Assembly: GCA_009885395.1 (NCBI GenBank)
Contig: VFKT01000135.1
Location: forward strand, 1-33,202
Source: Deltaproteobacteria bacterium
GTDB lineage: Bacteria > Desulfobacterota > Binatia > UBA12015
Reading direction: 5' to 3'
Length of the DNA: 33,202 bases
Under the pieces are notes generated by a model that saw nothing but the letters and a program-made list of their open reading frames with translations, was not told where the DNA came from and did not search any database. Positions 1 to 9,372 of this stretch are shown piece by piece. The translations under genes and the position numbers were made by a program. Within the stretch, counting starts at the first letter, position 1. Each line of letters begins with the position of its first letter.

Positions 1-1
1 C

Positions 2-391
2 GCCTGCGTCGGCATCCACCCCGAAGGCACCCGCAACAAATCCGCCGATCCCTGGGAGCTGCTGCCAGCTCGCCCCGGCGTCGGGCAACTCGTGCGCCGC
101 GCCCATCCCGACACAGTTGTGATCCCCTTCTTTATTTCTGGCTTGAGCAACGATTTCGTGCGCGAGGTGCGTGGCCGCATTTCACCCGCCAGAAACCCGC
201 TGCCGCCGATCCGCTGGACCTTCGGCGAGGTGCTGCGGGCAGGCGATCTGGTCGATCGCGGCTCGCCGCTCGATATCGCACACTACCTGCTGCACGACGT
301 CATCGGGTCGCTGCGCGATCTGCAGCGCGCCGGACTCTCCCGGTCCCACAGCCAGTCGCACTCTGCAAGCTCCGCCCTGGCTACCGGCTGA
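2..391 (+). CDS. Partial (5' truncated by window) 1-acyl-sn-glycerol-3-phosphate acyltransferase-like (PlsC family)
   Basis: Frame continues upstream of the ORF-track start; translation from base 2 is ACVGIHPEGTRNKSADPWELLPARPGVGQLVRRAHPDTVVIPFF, with the HPEGTRN block matching the (F/H)PEGTRS motif of PlsC acyltransferases. Confidence 0.75.
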   Translation, partial: ACVGIHPEGTRNKSADPWELLPARPGVGQLVRRAHPDTVVIPFFISGLSNDFVREVRGRISPARNPLPPIRWTFGEVLRAGDLVDRGSPLDIAHYLLHDVIGSLRDLQRAGLSRSHSQSHSASSALATG

Positions 392-415
392 GGCCTGTTC
401 CACTCAATTGTCCGT

Positions 416-1198
416 TCAATCGAAGGGATTGGCGAGATTGAATTGCGCCCCGAGCTTGGCATAATCAACACCCGGCTTGCGCTCGCATTCCTGTGGAAAG
501 AGTTCGCGCTTGCGAGCGTAATACGCCTCGCGATGGTCGCCGGCTGCCTGCGGATTGTAGGTCACGTAATACGACCGCCGACGGCTGCTGCTCTGGTTCC
601 GTGCCGAGCGATGCGGCACCCATGAGTCGAAGAGGATCAAATCACCGGGCTTGGCAAGCATAGCTTCCCACTCGAGGGAATCAGCCACGTCCTGACGAAC
701 AGTCCCATCGGGATTTTGCGGCAGAACCTGGTTGGTCGACGCCGCACGCGCCATCTCCAGACAACCGTTTTCCACTGTGAAGGGATCGATCGGGAGCATC
801 GCCGTAACGAAGGTCTCGGCCCCGAAGCCGACATAGGCCGGGCCATCCTGATGCGGCGTAAAGCCGGCCCCGCCGGGTGCCTTCAGATTTATTTTATCCT
901 TGAAAACGATGAAAGACTCGCCTGTCACCGCCTCAAGGAGTCGCTTGAGTCGGGCTCCCTGGAAAAAACCGCCGATCCCTTCGTGGTGCGGCAGAAAGTT
1001 CTCGATCCGGGCGAGCATTCGAGAGTCGCCACCGGGTGCCTTCTCGTAGTACCGCATCCAGCGCCCCGGAGTGTCGGGCCAGGCTTCGAGCTCAGCGGTC
1101 CAGTTTGCGAACGCCGCGACCTCGCTACTGTCCAGCCAATTTTCGAGGTGCAGATAGCCGTGGGCGTGAAAGTGCTGGAGCTTCGCTGCGTCGATCAT
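416..1198 (-). CDS. Phytanoyl-CoA dioxygenase (PhyH) family protein
   Basis: Likely start MIDAAKLQHFHAHGYLHLENW at 1198 inside the longer ORF 416..1708; HxD in FTPHQDGPAY and distal His/Arg in PHRSARNQSSSRRRSYYVTYN fit Fe(II)/2OG PhyH enzymes. Confidence 0.85.
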   Translation of the reverse strand: MIDAAKLQHFHAHGYLHLENWLDSSEVAAFANWTAELEAWPDTPGRWMRYYEKAPGGDSRMLARIENFLPHHEGIGGFFQGARLKRLLEAVTGESFIVFKDKINLKAPGGAGFTPHQDGPAYVGFGAETFVTAMLPIDPFTVENGCLEMARAASTNQVLPQNPDGTVRQDVADSLEWEAMLAKPGDLILFDSWVPHRSARNQSSSRRRSYYVTYNPQAAGDHREAYYARKRELFPQECERKPGVDYAKLGAQFNLANPFD

Positions 1199-1294
1199 GG
1201 GTCGGCAACTTAGCAGCCTTGGTGCCGAGGCCTCCACGCAGGTGATCGACGAGGTCGATGGACCGGCCTCGACGACCGGCTCGCCCAAAACGAA

Positions 1295-1438
1295 ATGCTC
1301 TGCCCCGTCTGCAAGGTTGTGATCCGTTCGAGCCGGGAACTGCGGCCGGGAGATCGGGTCTACCGCATGCCCTGCATATCGCGTTTGATCGTGATGGTCG
1401 GACTCGGGGGAAGACTCGAAGCGACGGTTGCCTACTGA
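1295..1438 (+). CDS. Short zinc-ribbon-like ORF (47 aa), possibly decayed
   Basis: My own translation: MLCPVCKVVIRSSRELRPGDRVYRMPCISRLIVMVGLGGRLEATVAY*. CPVC knuckle followed by GDRVYxMPC; below the length cut-off of the ORF track. Confidence 0.4.
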   Translation: MLCPVCKVVIRSSRELRPGDRVYRMPCISRLIVMVGLGGRLEATVAY

Positions 1439-1530
1439 TTTTCTCTTGCGCGGCACGAATGGTTTCGGGAGGATCCTGTGGCTCCCCGCCGTTGTCCTTT
1501 CGCCAGCGGCCGTACCCACGTGGACCCACC

Positions 1531-2763
1531 ATGCACCGCCCATTTGTCTCCAGCGCCACGCTTGCCCTCGCCAATCTGTTGGCCCTGATCGTCCTGACCG
1601 CAACGCCTGCTGACGCCCAACTCGCCGTCTCGGCCTGGCCGAAGCACCAGCACGATCTGCAGAACACCGGCCGCAGCGACACTCTGCGCGGGCCCGTCGG
1701 ACCGACACCGCGCATCCTCTGGCGCTACACCAGCCGGGGCGGCGAACGCCGCGCGGCGGTCTCGGTGATGCCCGACGGAACGCTGGTCGTGCCCAACGGC
1801 CGCCACCCGGTCAGCGCCCACGATCCGGCCACCGGCACCGTCCTTTGGGATACCAAGCAACGCGGCGACATCTGGGCCGTGATCGAACGCTCGCAGCCCG
1901 CGATTTCGGCCGATGGCCACATCTATTTCGGCGAGCGCGGCAACAACCTCTGGTCCTTCACGCCACCCAGCACGATTGATTGGCGCTACAAGGTGCGGGC
2001 CGACGGCGACGTCATGACGCCCCCCACGGTCGGGCCGAACGGCACGATCTACATGGCCTCCGACGCTCTGGCCGCGGGATGGTTCTTTGCCATCAACCCC
2101 GACGGCTCGGTCAAATGGAAAGCCGTCATTGGTGGCTCGCCGCATAACGTCTCGCCTGCCCTCTCGCACGATGCGAGTACCGTCTACATCACGGCCGGCG
2201 GCAACAAGCTCATCGCCGTCGATGTCGACACCGGTGCCGAACGCTGGCGCATCGTACTCGCGCCGGGCGGCTCGGGCAGTCGTCACCCCAATTTTTCACC
2301 GGTGATCGCCGCCGACGGTACCATCTACGTCGCCAATATGCACGGCGTCTCTGCCGTCGAGCCGGTCGCCGGGGTGCGACTCTGGGAAGCGCGCTTTCCG
2401 GCAACCCAGTTTCTGTCGCCACCCGCACTCGGCGCCGACGGCACCCTCTACGTCGGTGGCACCAGTCAGCCGAGCACCTTCTACGCGCTCGATCCCGTCG
2501 ATGGCTCAGTCCTCTGGAAGCACCGCATGACCCTGCCAGGACGCTTCAGCAACACGCCGCCAATTGTCGATGCCGATGGCAATGTTTTTGTCGGCAGTGC
2601 GACAGCGTTTTACGCCTTCGACGGCGACGGGGACGGCGCCGGGGGCGGGCGCGTGCTTTGGACCCTCGACATCGGGCTCGTGATCCAATCCGGCCTGACG
2701 CTGGCGGCCGACGGGCTGCTGGTCGGCGGCGGTGGCCGCGAGCTGATGGCGATCGTCGACTAA
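1531..2763 (+). CDS. Secreted PQQ-binding-like beta-propeller repeat protein
   Basis: Start [30 protein letters not shown] gives a signal peptide; repeated blocks such as [59 protein letters not shown] are typical PQQ-like propeller blades. Confidence 0.85.
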   Translation: MHRPFVSSATLALANLLALIVLTATPADAQLAVSAWPKHQHDLQNTGRSDTLRGPVGPTPRILWRYTSRGGERRAAVSVMPDGTLVVPNGRHPVSAHDPATGTVLWDTKQRGDIWAVIERSQPAISADGHIYFGERGNNLWSFTPPSTIDWRYKVRADGDVMTPPTVGPNGTIYMASDALAAGWFFAINPDGSVKWKAVIGGSPHNVSPALSHDASTVYITAGGNKLIAVDVDTGAERWRIVLAPGGSGSRHPNFSPVIAADGTIYVANMHGVSAVEPVAGVRLWEARFPATQFLSPPALGADGTLYVGGTSQPSTFYALDPVDGSVLWKHRMTLPGRFSNTPPIVDADGNVFVGSATAFYAFDGDGDGAGGGRVLWTLDIGLVIQSGLTLAADGLLVGGGGRELMAIVD

Positions 2764-4592
2764 AGCTCGCGCACCGCGCCGCGATCGGCACTGGTCGCCA
2801 TGCTTGCGTAGGCCCGCAGCGCTGTTGAAACCTGGCGAGGACGCACGTGTGCCGGCTGCCAGGCCGCCGCCCCGCGAGCGTCCATGGCGGCACGACGACG
2901 CGCGAGTTCGCCGTCGGGGAGCAGGATCTGGATGGTGCGCGCCGGGATATCGATCCGGATGCGATCGCCCGCTTCGACCAACGCGATCGCGCCGCCCGAT
3001 GCGGCCTCGGGTGAAACGTGCCCGATCGCAAGACCCGATGTACCGCCGGAGAACCGACCATCGGTAACCAGCGCACAAACCTTGCCGAGACCCTTCGATT
3101 TCAGGTAGCTCGTCGGATAAAGCATTTCCTGCATACCCGGACCGCCACGCGGACCTTCGTAGCGCACCAACACGACATCACCCGGCTTGACTTTATCGCT
3201 GAGGATATCCTCGACCGCCTGCTCCTGGCTCTCGGTGAGGTGGACCGGGCCTTCAAAAACGAGATTATGGGCGTCCACTCCGGCAGTCTTCACCACACAG
3301 CCATCGGGGGCCAGGTTGCCCCGCAACACGGCCAAGCCACCGTCCTGCGAATAGGCGTGCTCGATGTCGCGGATGCAGCCGGTGGCACGATCGTCGTCAA
3401 GCGTGTCCCAGCGCGTGTCCTGACTGAAAGCCACCTGGGTCGGAATCCCCGCCGGTCCGGCACGGAAGAGCTTGCGCACCGCATCGTCTTTTGTTTGCCG
3501 CACGTCCCAATGTTCGAGGGCGGCAGCGAGCGTCGGGCTATGCACCGTGGCCTCGTCGAGATTCAGCAAGCCGCCGCGCGCCAATTCGCCGAGGATGCCC
3601 ATCACGCCGCCGGCCCGGTGGACGTCCTCCATATGATACTGGGGCGTGGTCGGCGCCACCTTGCAGAGGTTTGGTACCCGATGCGAGAGCCGGTCGATAT
3701 CGGCCATTGAAAACTCGACACCGCCCTCCTGCGCCGCCGCCAAAAGATGCAGGATGGTGTTGGTGGAGCCGCCCATGGCGATATCGAGGCTCATCGCGTT
3801 CTCGAAAGCCTTGAACGTCGCGATGCCACGCGGCAGGGCACGCGCGTCGTCCCCTTCGTACCAACGCTTCGCCAGGTCGACGATCACCCAGCCCGCCCGC
3901 TCGAAGAGGCCGCGCCGGTCGGCATGGGTTGCCAGCAGAGAGCCGTTGCCCGGCAGCGACAAGCCGAGCGCCTCGGTCAGGCAATTCATCGAATTGGCGG
4001 TGAACATACCCGAACACGAGCCGCAGGTGGGGCACGCCGCGCGCTCGTATTCGGCGACCGTCTCGTCGTCGACGTTTGGGTCCGCGGCGACGACCATCGC
4101 GTCGATCAGATCCAGCTTATGGTCTGCGAGTCGTGTCTTGCCCGCTTCCATCGGACCGCCCGAGACGAAAACGCACGGGATGTTGACGCGAAGGGCCGCC
4201 ATCAACATCCCCGGAGTGATCTTGTCGCAGTTCGAGATGCAGACCATGGCGTCGGCGCAATGCGCATTCACCATGAATTCAACACAATCCGCGATCAGCT
4301 CGCGCGAGGGCAGCGAGTAAAGCATGCCATCGTGGCCCATCGCGATGCCATCATCGACGGCGATGGTGTGGAATTCGCGCGCGACGCCGCCGGCCGCCTT
4401 GACCTGCCCGGCCACAACGTCGCCAAGATCCTTGAGATGCACGTGCCCCGGCACGAATTGCGTGTAGGAGTTGACGATGGCGACCATCGGCTTGGTGAAG
4501 TCTTCGTCTTTGAGGCCGGTGGCGCGCCACAAGGCACGAGCTCCGGCCATATTGCGTCCCGCTGTCGTGGTTCGCGAGCGATAGGTTGGCAT
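2760..4592 (-). CDS. ilvD: Dihydroxy-acid dehydratase
   Basis: 610 aa; [102 protein letters not shown] are IlvD hallmarks. Confidence 0.97.
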   Translation of the reverse strand: MPTYRSRTTTAGRNMAGARALWRATGLKDEDFTKPMVAIVNSYTQFVPGHVHLKDLGDVVAGQVKAAGGVAREFHTIAVDDGIAMGHDGMLYSLPSRELIADCVEFMVNAHCADAMVCISNCDKITPGMLMAALRVNIPCVFVSGGPMEAGKTRLADHKLDLIDAMVVAADPNVDDETVAEYERAACPTCGSCSGMFTANSMNCLTEALGLSLPGNGSLLATHADRRGLFERAGWVIVDLAKRWYEGDDARALPRGIATFKAFENAMSLDIAMGGSTNTILHLLAAAQEGGVEFSMADIDRLSHRVPNLCKVAPTTPQYHMEDVHRAGGVMGILGELARGGLLNLDEATVHSPTLAAALEHWDVRQTKDDAVRKLFRAGPAGIPTQVAFSQDTRWDTLDDDRATGCIRDIEHAYSQDGGLAVLRGNLAPDGCVVKTAGVDAHNLVFEGPVHLTESQEQAVEDILSDKVKPGDVVLVRYEGPRGGPGMQEMLYPTSYLKSKGLGKVCALVTDGRFSGGTSGLAIGHVSPEAASGGAIALVEAGDRIRIDIPARTIQILLPDGELARRRAAMDARGAAAWQPAHVRPRQVSTALRAYASMATSADRGAVREL

Positions 4593-4653
4593 GGCCGATC
4601 TTAACCCTCGTGCCGCGCCTGCCGCAACGACGGCCCGGCCTGCGCCTTGAGCC

Positions 4654-5775
4654 TCAGAGCATCCGGGTCAAGAGGGCGCGGTGCATGATTGCGTCGTCGG
4701 GGTCGTCCGGCCAGACGGCTTCGCCAAAATGCGCCCGCCGGGCATGTACCCGCGCCATCACCAACGCGTGCCGGAGTGCGGCGTAGACCGCATAGAAATG
4801 CCGATCCGTCGCCGACACCACGACGCCACTACCCGCCTCGTAGCTGGCCCAGGCGTCGTCTGGCCGCATGAACTCGGGCAAGCCAGGCAAATTCATTTGA
4901 GCCGCGATGTCCTCGAAAAAGGTGTGCAGGAAGATCATCCAGCCGACGTCCACGCCACGCGGCGCGATCGAGGCCATCTCCCAGTCCAGCACCGCGACCG
5001 GCCTAAATCCATCAAAAAGCATATTGCCGATGCGCGAGTCGCCCCAACTCACCACGGGTGCACCCTCGTCGGCGGGCCAGTTTTCGTCGATCCAAGAAAA
5101 AGCGCGTTCGATCAGGGGGAAGGTGCGGCCCTCGCGCATCCATTCATAGAAAGCGCGCCAATCTTCGACGTGGCGCCGCAGGGCCGTCTCGCCGGCCGTC
5201 GTCGGGCTGAGAAAGGCGAACGCACCGTCGCCGAGATCGATCGCGTGCAAATCGACCAGCACGCGGAGCGAGGCCTCCTGAAGCTCGCGCCGTTGCTCGG
5301 CCGTCGCCTCGGTCATCCAACTGCCAAAATTATAGGGCATCACATCGGGCGGCACCCGGCCATCAACGCGTTCCATCACCAGAAAGGGCGACCCGATATG
5401 AATCGGGTCGGGTTCGAGCCAGCGCGCCGGAGGCACGGGTACGCTGCTGCGCTCGCCCACGAGACGCATGACCCGGAACTGCGCCTCGAGATCGTAGCGT
5501 GGGAACACGGGGATGTCGGCCACGTCGGGGGCCAAACGGGCGACGAACGAGCCGCGCATCTTGCGACCGGCTTCCTTCCAGCTTGCGTCAAAACAAAGTG
5601 TCTCACTCGACATACCATTGGCATCGGGACTTGTGACCGAGGGCACGCGCGGCCCCGCACCCGGAACAAGAATTCTCGCAAGCCAAAGTTCAATGGTGCG
5701 CCTCACCTCATCGGGATTGCGCGAGGTGCGCTTGATCGGTTCGCCCGCAGCCGCTATTGCATTTTTGTCTGACAC
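4654..5775 (-). CDS. Phosphotransferase (APH) family protein, FadE36/ACAD10-like type
   Basis: GTG start ([16 protein letters not shown]) after the MaoC-like gene; [40 protein letters not shown] matches the APH catalytic/metal region with WGD in place of HGD. Confidence 0.75.
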   Translation of the reverse strand: MSDKNAIAAAGEPIKRTSRNPDEVRRTIELWLARILVPGAGPRVPSVTSPDANGMSSETLCFDASWKEAGRKMRGSFVARLAPDVADIPVFPRYDLEAQFRVMRLVGERSSVPVPPARWLEPDPIHIGSPFLVMERVDGRVPPDVMPYNFGSWMTEATAEQRRELQEASLRVLVDLHAIDLGDGAFAFLSPTTAGETALRRHVEDWRAFYEWMREGRTFPLIERAFSWIDENWPADEGAPVVSWGDSRIGNMLFDGFRPVAVLDWEMASIAPRGVDVGWMIFLHTFFEDIAAQMNLPGLPEFMRPDDAWASYEAGSGVVVSATDRHFYAVYAALRHALVMARVHARRAHFGEAVWPDDPDDAIMHRALLTRML

Positions 5776-5818
5776 GTTTTCGTCTCTCCACTTCCGTACA
5801 GCGCCAAGCCTCGGGGCC

Positions 5819-6697
5819 TCAGCTGCGCTCAGCCAAGAGGTAGATGGCGCGATGGCGGGTGGCGAGCACCGGCCGATCACCATCGAAGGCCGCCACCGCA
5901 AGCTCGACGATCTCGCCGGAAGGGCGGCTCTCAAAGCCGACCACAGAGGCCTCGACCCGCAGCAGGGTGCCGAGCGGAATCGTCCCCAGATGCCGGGTCT
6001 GACTCGAAACGTGGATCCAGGGCCCAAGCCGTACATTTGCCGCCAGGATCCAGTTGGCGAGACCAAGAACGAAGCCCGGATTCGCCAAGCCCTCGCGGTC
6101 CGCCCGGACGAGATCCTGCATGGCCTCGGGGTCGCGGGTGGTGGTCGCCATCTCAGCGGTCGCCCGCCACTCGATATCGATCGCGCCGAGCCGGCCGTGT
6201 GGCATCGCTTCGAGGGCGGCGCGGGAGGCCTCCGGTCGGTGTTCGCGGGCGGGTGCCAGCGCGTCGCCGCGTCGAATCGGGGCGCGCGGCACTTTGGCCA
6301 AGGCCTCCCTCTCGGCTGGGGCTTGAAGTCGTGACGCCGGGTCTGCGATCGTCGTCGCGTCCGGGTCATTGCGGGCCACCAGTCCCTCGGCGCAGAGTTC
6401 GCCCTCCTGGTCCAGCACGCGGCCACGGTAGGCCGCTTCGCCGATCGGCTCGACCTCAACCCGAAAGGCCGTCCCTTCGTAGAGTGGCCGGCGCAACGCA
6501 AGGCTGGCAACCCCCTGCTCAAGCCAGTCTCGACCCCAGGCGATCAGAGCCGGCTCGACCAGGTAGGCGTAAACCACCACGCCTGGCACCAGCCCGCCCC
6601 GGAAGCCGAAGCGCTGCGCCACGTCGTCGGCGTGGATCCGGTTCTCGGATGCGGTGGCGGGATTGAAGGCGATGCCGCGAACTTCGGCTGGAAGCAT
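5819..6697 (-). CDS. MaoC-like / hotdog-fold hydratase or thioesterase-like protein
   Basis: [45 protein letters not shown] resembles the MaoC-like DxxAxxxGFxxxxxPG pattern; neighbours fit lipid metabolism. Confidence 0.65.
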   Translation of the reverse strand: MLPAEVRGIAFNPATASENRIHADDVAQRFGFRGGLVPGVVVYAYLVEPALIAWGRDWLEQGVASLALRRPLYEGTAFRVEVEPIGEAAYRGRVLDQEGELCAEGLVARNDPDATTIADPASRLQAPAEREALAKVPRAPIRRGDALAPAREHRPEASRAALEAMPHGRLGAIDIEWRATAEMATTTRDPEAMQDLVRADREGLANPGFVLGLANWILAANVRLGPWIHVSSQTRHLGTIPLGTLLRVEASVVGFESRPSGEIVELAVAAFDGDRPVLATRHRAIYLLAERS

Positions 6698-6798
6698 GGG
6701 CGCAGCGTGCCGGATCGTTTGCTGGAGGGCCAGCGGCGGAGGCGGCTCTTGGACGTCCGGGCTCGACGCGGCGCACTCCCGTCTCTACGGAATCGCCC

Positions 6799-7521
6799 AT
6801 GGGACGGATCTTCGAAGTACGCAAATCGACGATGTTCGCGCGCTGGGACCGGATGGCGAAGGCGTTCCACCGCATCGGCAAGGAGATCGCGATCGCCGTC
6901 AAGGCGGGCGGCGCAAATCTCGACGGCAATCCCGCCCTCCGCCGGGCGCTGCAAAACGGGCGCGCAGTGAACATGCCCAAGGAGAAGGTCGAAGCTGCGA
7001 TCAAACGCGCCAGCGGGCAACAGGCCGAGAACTACGAAGAGGTACTTTACGAGGGCTATGCGCCGCACGGAGTGGCCGTGATCGTCGAAACCGCGACCAA
7101 CAACCCGACCCGCACGGTCGCCAATTTGCGCGCGCACTTCAACCGCCGCGGCGGCAACGTCGGTGCGACCGGCAGCGTCGCCTTTCAATTCAAGCGCATG
7201 GGCGTGTTCCGCCTCGCACCAGAAGGCCTCAACGCCGAAGAACTCGAGCTTGAAATGATCGACCATGGTCTCGAGGAAATGGGCGAAAGCTCGGGCGAGA
7301 AGGGCGAACCCCAATTGCTACTGCGCTGCGCCTTCGCTGATTTCGGCCATCTACAGAAGGCGCTTGAAGACCGTGGCATCCATCCTGTCGCGGCCGCTTC
7401 CGAGTACGTCGCACAAACGTTTGTGCAGCTCCCCGACGGCCAGGCCAACGAGGTTTTTGCCTTGGTCGATGCGCTCGAGCAGGACGACGACGTGCAGCGG
7501 ATCGCGCACAACCTCGGCTGA
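6799..7521 (+). CDS. yebC: YebC/PmpR family protein
   Basis: 240 aa; [49 protein letters not shown] ... [48 protein letters not shown] is diagnostic of YebC. Confidence 0.95.
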   Translation: MGRIFEVRKSTMFARWDRMAKAFHRIGKEIAIAVKAGGANLDGNPALRRALQNGRAVNMPKEKVEAAIKRASGQQAENYEEVLYEGYAPHGVAVIVETATNNPTRTVANLRAHFNRRGGNVGATGSVAFQFKRMGVFRLAPEGLNAEELELEMIDHGLEEMGESSGEKGEPQLLLRCAFADFGHLQKALEDRGIHPVAAASEYVAQTFVQLPDGQANEVFALVDALEQDDDVQRIAHNLG

Positions 7522-7549
7522 GGTTGTGGGCGGGAGCAGAATTTCCAGC

Positions 7550-7578
7550 TTGGAGACTGGTGTCCATGCTGGTATGCT
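7550..7578 (+). promoter_or_regulatory. Predicted sigma70-type promoter of the vapBC pair (TTGGAG-N17-TATGCT)
   Basis: TTGGAG at 7550-7555, 17-nt spacer, TATGCT at 7573-7578; first codon of the antitoxin at 7584. Confidence 0.55.
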
Positions 7579-7583
7579 GAACC

Positions 7584-7793
7584 ATGCTGAAACCAGCCAG
7601 AAAAATCACGGTTGAAGTACCAGAAGACCTGCTCCGAAAGGCCCAGGCGTCGACCGGCGAGGGCGTCACCTCGACCATCCGCCAAGGCCTCGCGATCCTG
7701 GCCGCCTCGCAAGCCTACGACGAACTCCGAGCCCTGCGCGGAAAAGGGCGCTTCTCAGTCGACCTCGCCAAACTGCGCGAGGACCGGCGGTGA
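7584..7793 (+). CDS. Type II antitoxin, VapB-like
   Basis: 69 aa MLKPARKITVEVPEDLLRKAQASTGEGVTSTIRQGLAILAASQAYDELRALRGKGRFSVDLAKLREDRR, ribbon-helix-helix-like, immediately upstream of and overlapping a PIN toxin. Confidence 0.75.
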   Translation: MLKPARKITVEVPEDLLRKAQASTGEGVTSTIRQGLAILAASQAYDELRALRGKGRFSVDLAKLREDRR

Positions 7794-8167
7794 TCGCAAT
7801 CGATTCAAGTTCGTTGATCGCCTACCTCGGAGGTGACCAGGGGCGAGACGTCGAAGCCATCGAATTTGCCCTCATGGAACGACAGGCCTGCCTGCCCCCG
7901 GTGGTCTTGACGGAGATCGGCAGCGACCCAAAGCTGTCCCAACGGATCATGGCTTCGCTCGGGCAGATCCCGCTGCTCGAACTGACGGCAGGCTATTGGG
8001 AGAGGGCTGCGGTCTTGAGAGCGAGCATCCTCGCGCGCCGAATGAAGGCTCCGTTGGCCGACGTGTTGATCGCGCAGAGTTGTATCGATCACGATGTTTA
8101 CCTGGTAACGCGGGACGCCGACTTCGGGCGCTTCGTCCAATTCGGCGGGTTGAAGCTCGCGATTTGA
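7790..8167 (+). CDS. PIN-domain ribonuclease toxin, VapC-like
   Basis: GTG start overlapping the antitoxin stop (GTGA); MIAIDSSSLIAYL, LTEIGSD, APLADVLIAQSCIDHDVYLVTRDADFGRF give the expected PIN acidic residues. Confidence 0.88.
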   Translation: MIAIDSSSLIAYLGGDQGRDVEAIEFALMERQACLPPVVLTEIGSDPKLSQRIMASLGQIPLLELTAGYWERAAVLRASILARRMKAPLADVLIAQSCIDHDVYLVTRDADFGRFVQFGGLKLAI

Positions 8168-8216
8168 TTTCGTCGGGAAGTGGAGCTGGCCGAACCTCGG
8201 CCGATCTTGAACGGAG

Positions 8217-8249
8217 AGCCGGGCCAAGACGCTGCGCCCGGGCCCGGCT
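8217..8249. terminator. Candidate hairpin between vapC and the convergent tRNA-Leu
   Basis: AGCCGGGCC (8217-8225) / GGCCCGGCT (8241-8249), perfect 9-bp inverted repeat with 15-nt loop; no convincing T-run on either strand. Confidence 0.35.
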
Positions 8250-8265
8250 TCGCTGGATTTCAAAC

Positions 8266-8348
8266 TACCGGAGATGGGACTCGAACCCACACACGGTTTC
8301 CCGTACCGGATTTTGAGTCCGGCGCGTCTGCCATTCCGCCACTCCGGC
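8266..8348 (-). tRNA. tRNA-Leu (anticodon CAA)
   Basis: Reverse complement GCCGGAGTGGCGGAATGGCAGACGCGCCGGACTCAAAATCCGGTACGGGAAACCGTGTGTGGGTTCGAGTCCCATCTCCGGTA folds as tRNA with a long variable arm; anticodon loop CTCAAAA gives CAA; CCA not encoded. Confidence 0.95.
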
Positions 8349-8551
8349 CAAGCTGCTGCGGGCAGAGCGCTACGCCATGGGCTCCACGTTCGCCAGCCGG
8401 GCAGAATCGCTCTGCCTACCCCGACCAGCCCCTCTTGAAAGAAAAAAGCTCGCCCCCCTGCCTTTTTCTCTCAGGAACCGCTAGGGTCGTCCCCAACGGG
8501 TGGCCCACGAGAGGACCGGCGGGCCCCCATAACGAGGGAGAGGGAGAAAGT

Positions 8552-9268
8552 ATGTTGAAGAGGAGTTTTATTGCGATGGCCGCTTTGGCGGCTGGATTTG
8601 TGCTCGTCGCCGATGCGCGGGCCGATGTTGTGGAGGCCGAAGAGGTCATCGTTGGCGAGGAAGCACCTCCGCCGGCACCGATGGTCGAGCCCGAGCCCGA
8701 TTACAACCGGCTTGGACCGTACTTGGGGCTTGGCGCGTCTTACTACGTCGAGAACTTCGGCAGTGGCGAGTATGGCGTCGGTGCCGGCGGTCCGGTCAAC
8801 GTCGACTTCGAGGACACCTGGGGCTTCAACGCCCGTGGAGGCTGGCGGTTCCTGCCCTGGCTCGCCGCAGAGGGCGTCTACGAGTACGCGAGCAACTTCC
8901 GCGCAAACCTTAGCCGCGCAACCCCTGGCCGCCCCGGAGAGGTGGACGTGGGTACGGCCAAGGCTCCAAGCAATACCTTCACCGTCAACGCAAAGGGCAT
9001 CCTGCCCTTGGGCCGCGTTCAGCCCTACCTGAGCGGGGGTATCGGCTTTGTCAATGTCCGCATCCGTAGCATCAGTACCGCGCAGCGCGATTTCGACGAC
9101 GTCAGTCGCTCGCAGACCGATTTCGCCGGCCGGGTTGCCGCTGGCAGTGACGTCTTCATCACCGAGCATATCGGCCTCTTCGTCGAAGGGTCCTATCTGA
9201 TGCCGATCGACAATCTGCACCAGTTCAACTACTTTGGCGTCCATTTCGGCGGCAAGTACGCGTTCTGA
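8552..9268 (+). CDS. Outer-membrane beta-barrel protein (OmpA-like barrel)
   Basis: Start MLKRSFIAMAALAAGFVLVADARA (signal peptide), purine-rich RBS GAGGGAGAGGGAGAAAG upstream, YLGLGASYYVENF ... GFNARGGWRFLPWLAAEGVYEYASNF ... HFGGKYAF* with C-terminal aromatic. Confidence 0.85.
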   Translation: MLKRSFIAMAALAAGFVLVADARADVVEAEEVIVGEEAPPPAPMVEPEPDYNRLGPYLGLGASYYVENFGSGEYGVGAGGPVNVDFEDTWGFNARGGWRFLPWLAAEGVYEYASNFRANLSRATPGRPGEVDVGTAKAPSNTFTVNAKGILPLGRVQPYLSGGIGFVNVRIRSISTAQRDFDDVSRSQTDFAGRVAAGSDVFITEHIGLFVEGSYLMPIDNLHQFNYFGVHFGGKYAF

Positions 9269-9308
9269 GTCTACCAAAACTCGGTCGGCCTGAGCCGCCC
9301 GGTTTGAA

Positions 9309-9343
9309 GGGGCCTCCTGCGATGCAGGGGGCCCCTTTTTTTT
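9309..9343 (+). terminator. Rho-independent terminator after the beta-barrel gene
   Basis: GGGGCCTCCTGC-GAT-GCAGGGGGCCCC (12-bp stem with one G-T) followed by eight T. Confidence 0.92.
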
Positions 9344-9372
9344 CTGGCACCAGACGTGCCATCCATTCCCCG

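Noticed and set aside
1199-1708. N-terminal extension of the PhyH ORF (430 aa version)
   Set aside because: Arg/Gly-rich non-conserved sequence; PhyH homology begins at MIDAAKLQHFHAHGYL (1198).
8180-8551. N-terminal extension of the beta-barrel ORF through the tRNA region
   Set aside because: Overlaps the antisense tRNA-Leu; signal peptide and RBS place the start at 8552.
9304-9372. TTG/ATG starts for the first GT-C gene
   Set aside because: They lie in the terminator stem and T-run; GTG at 9373 preferred.
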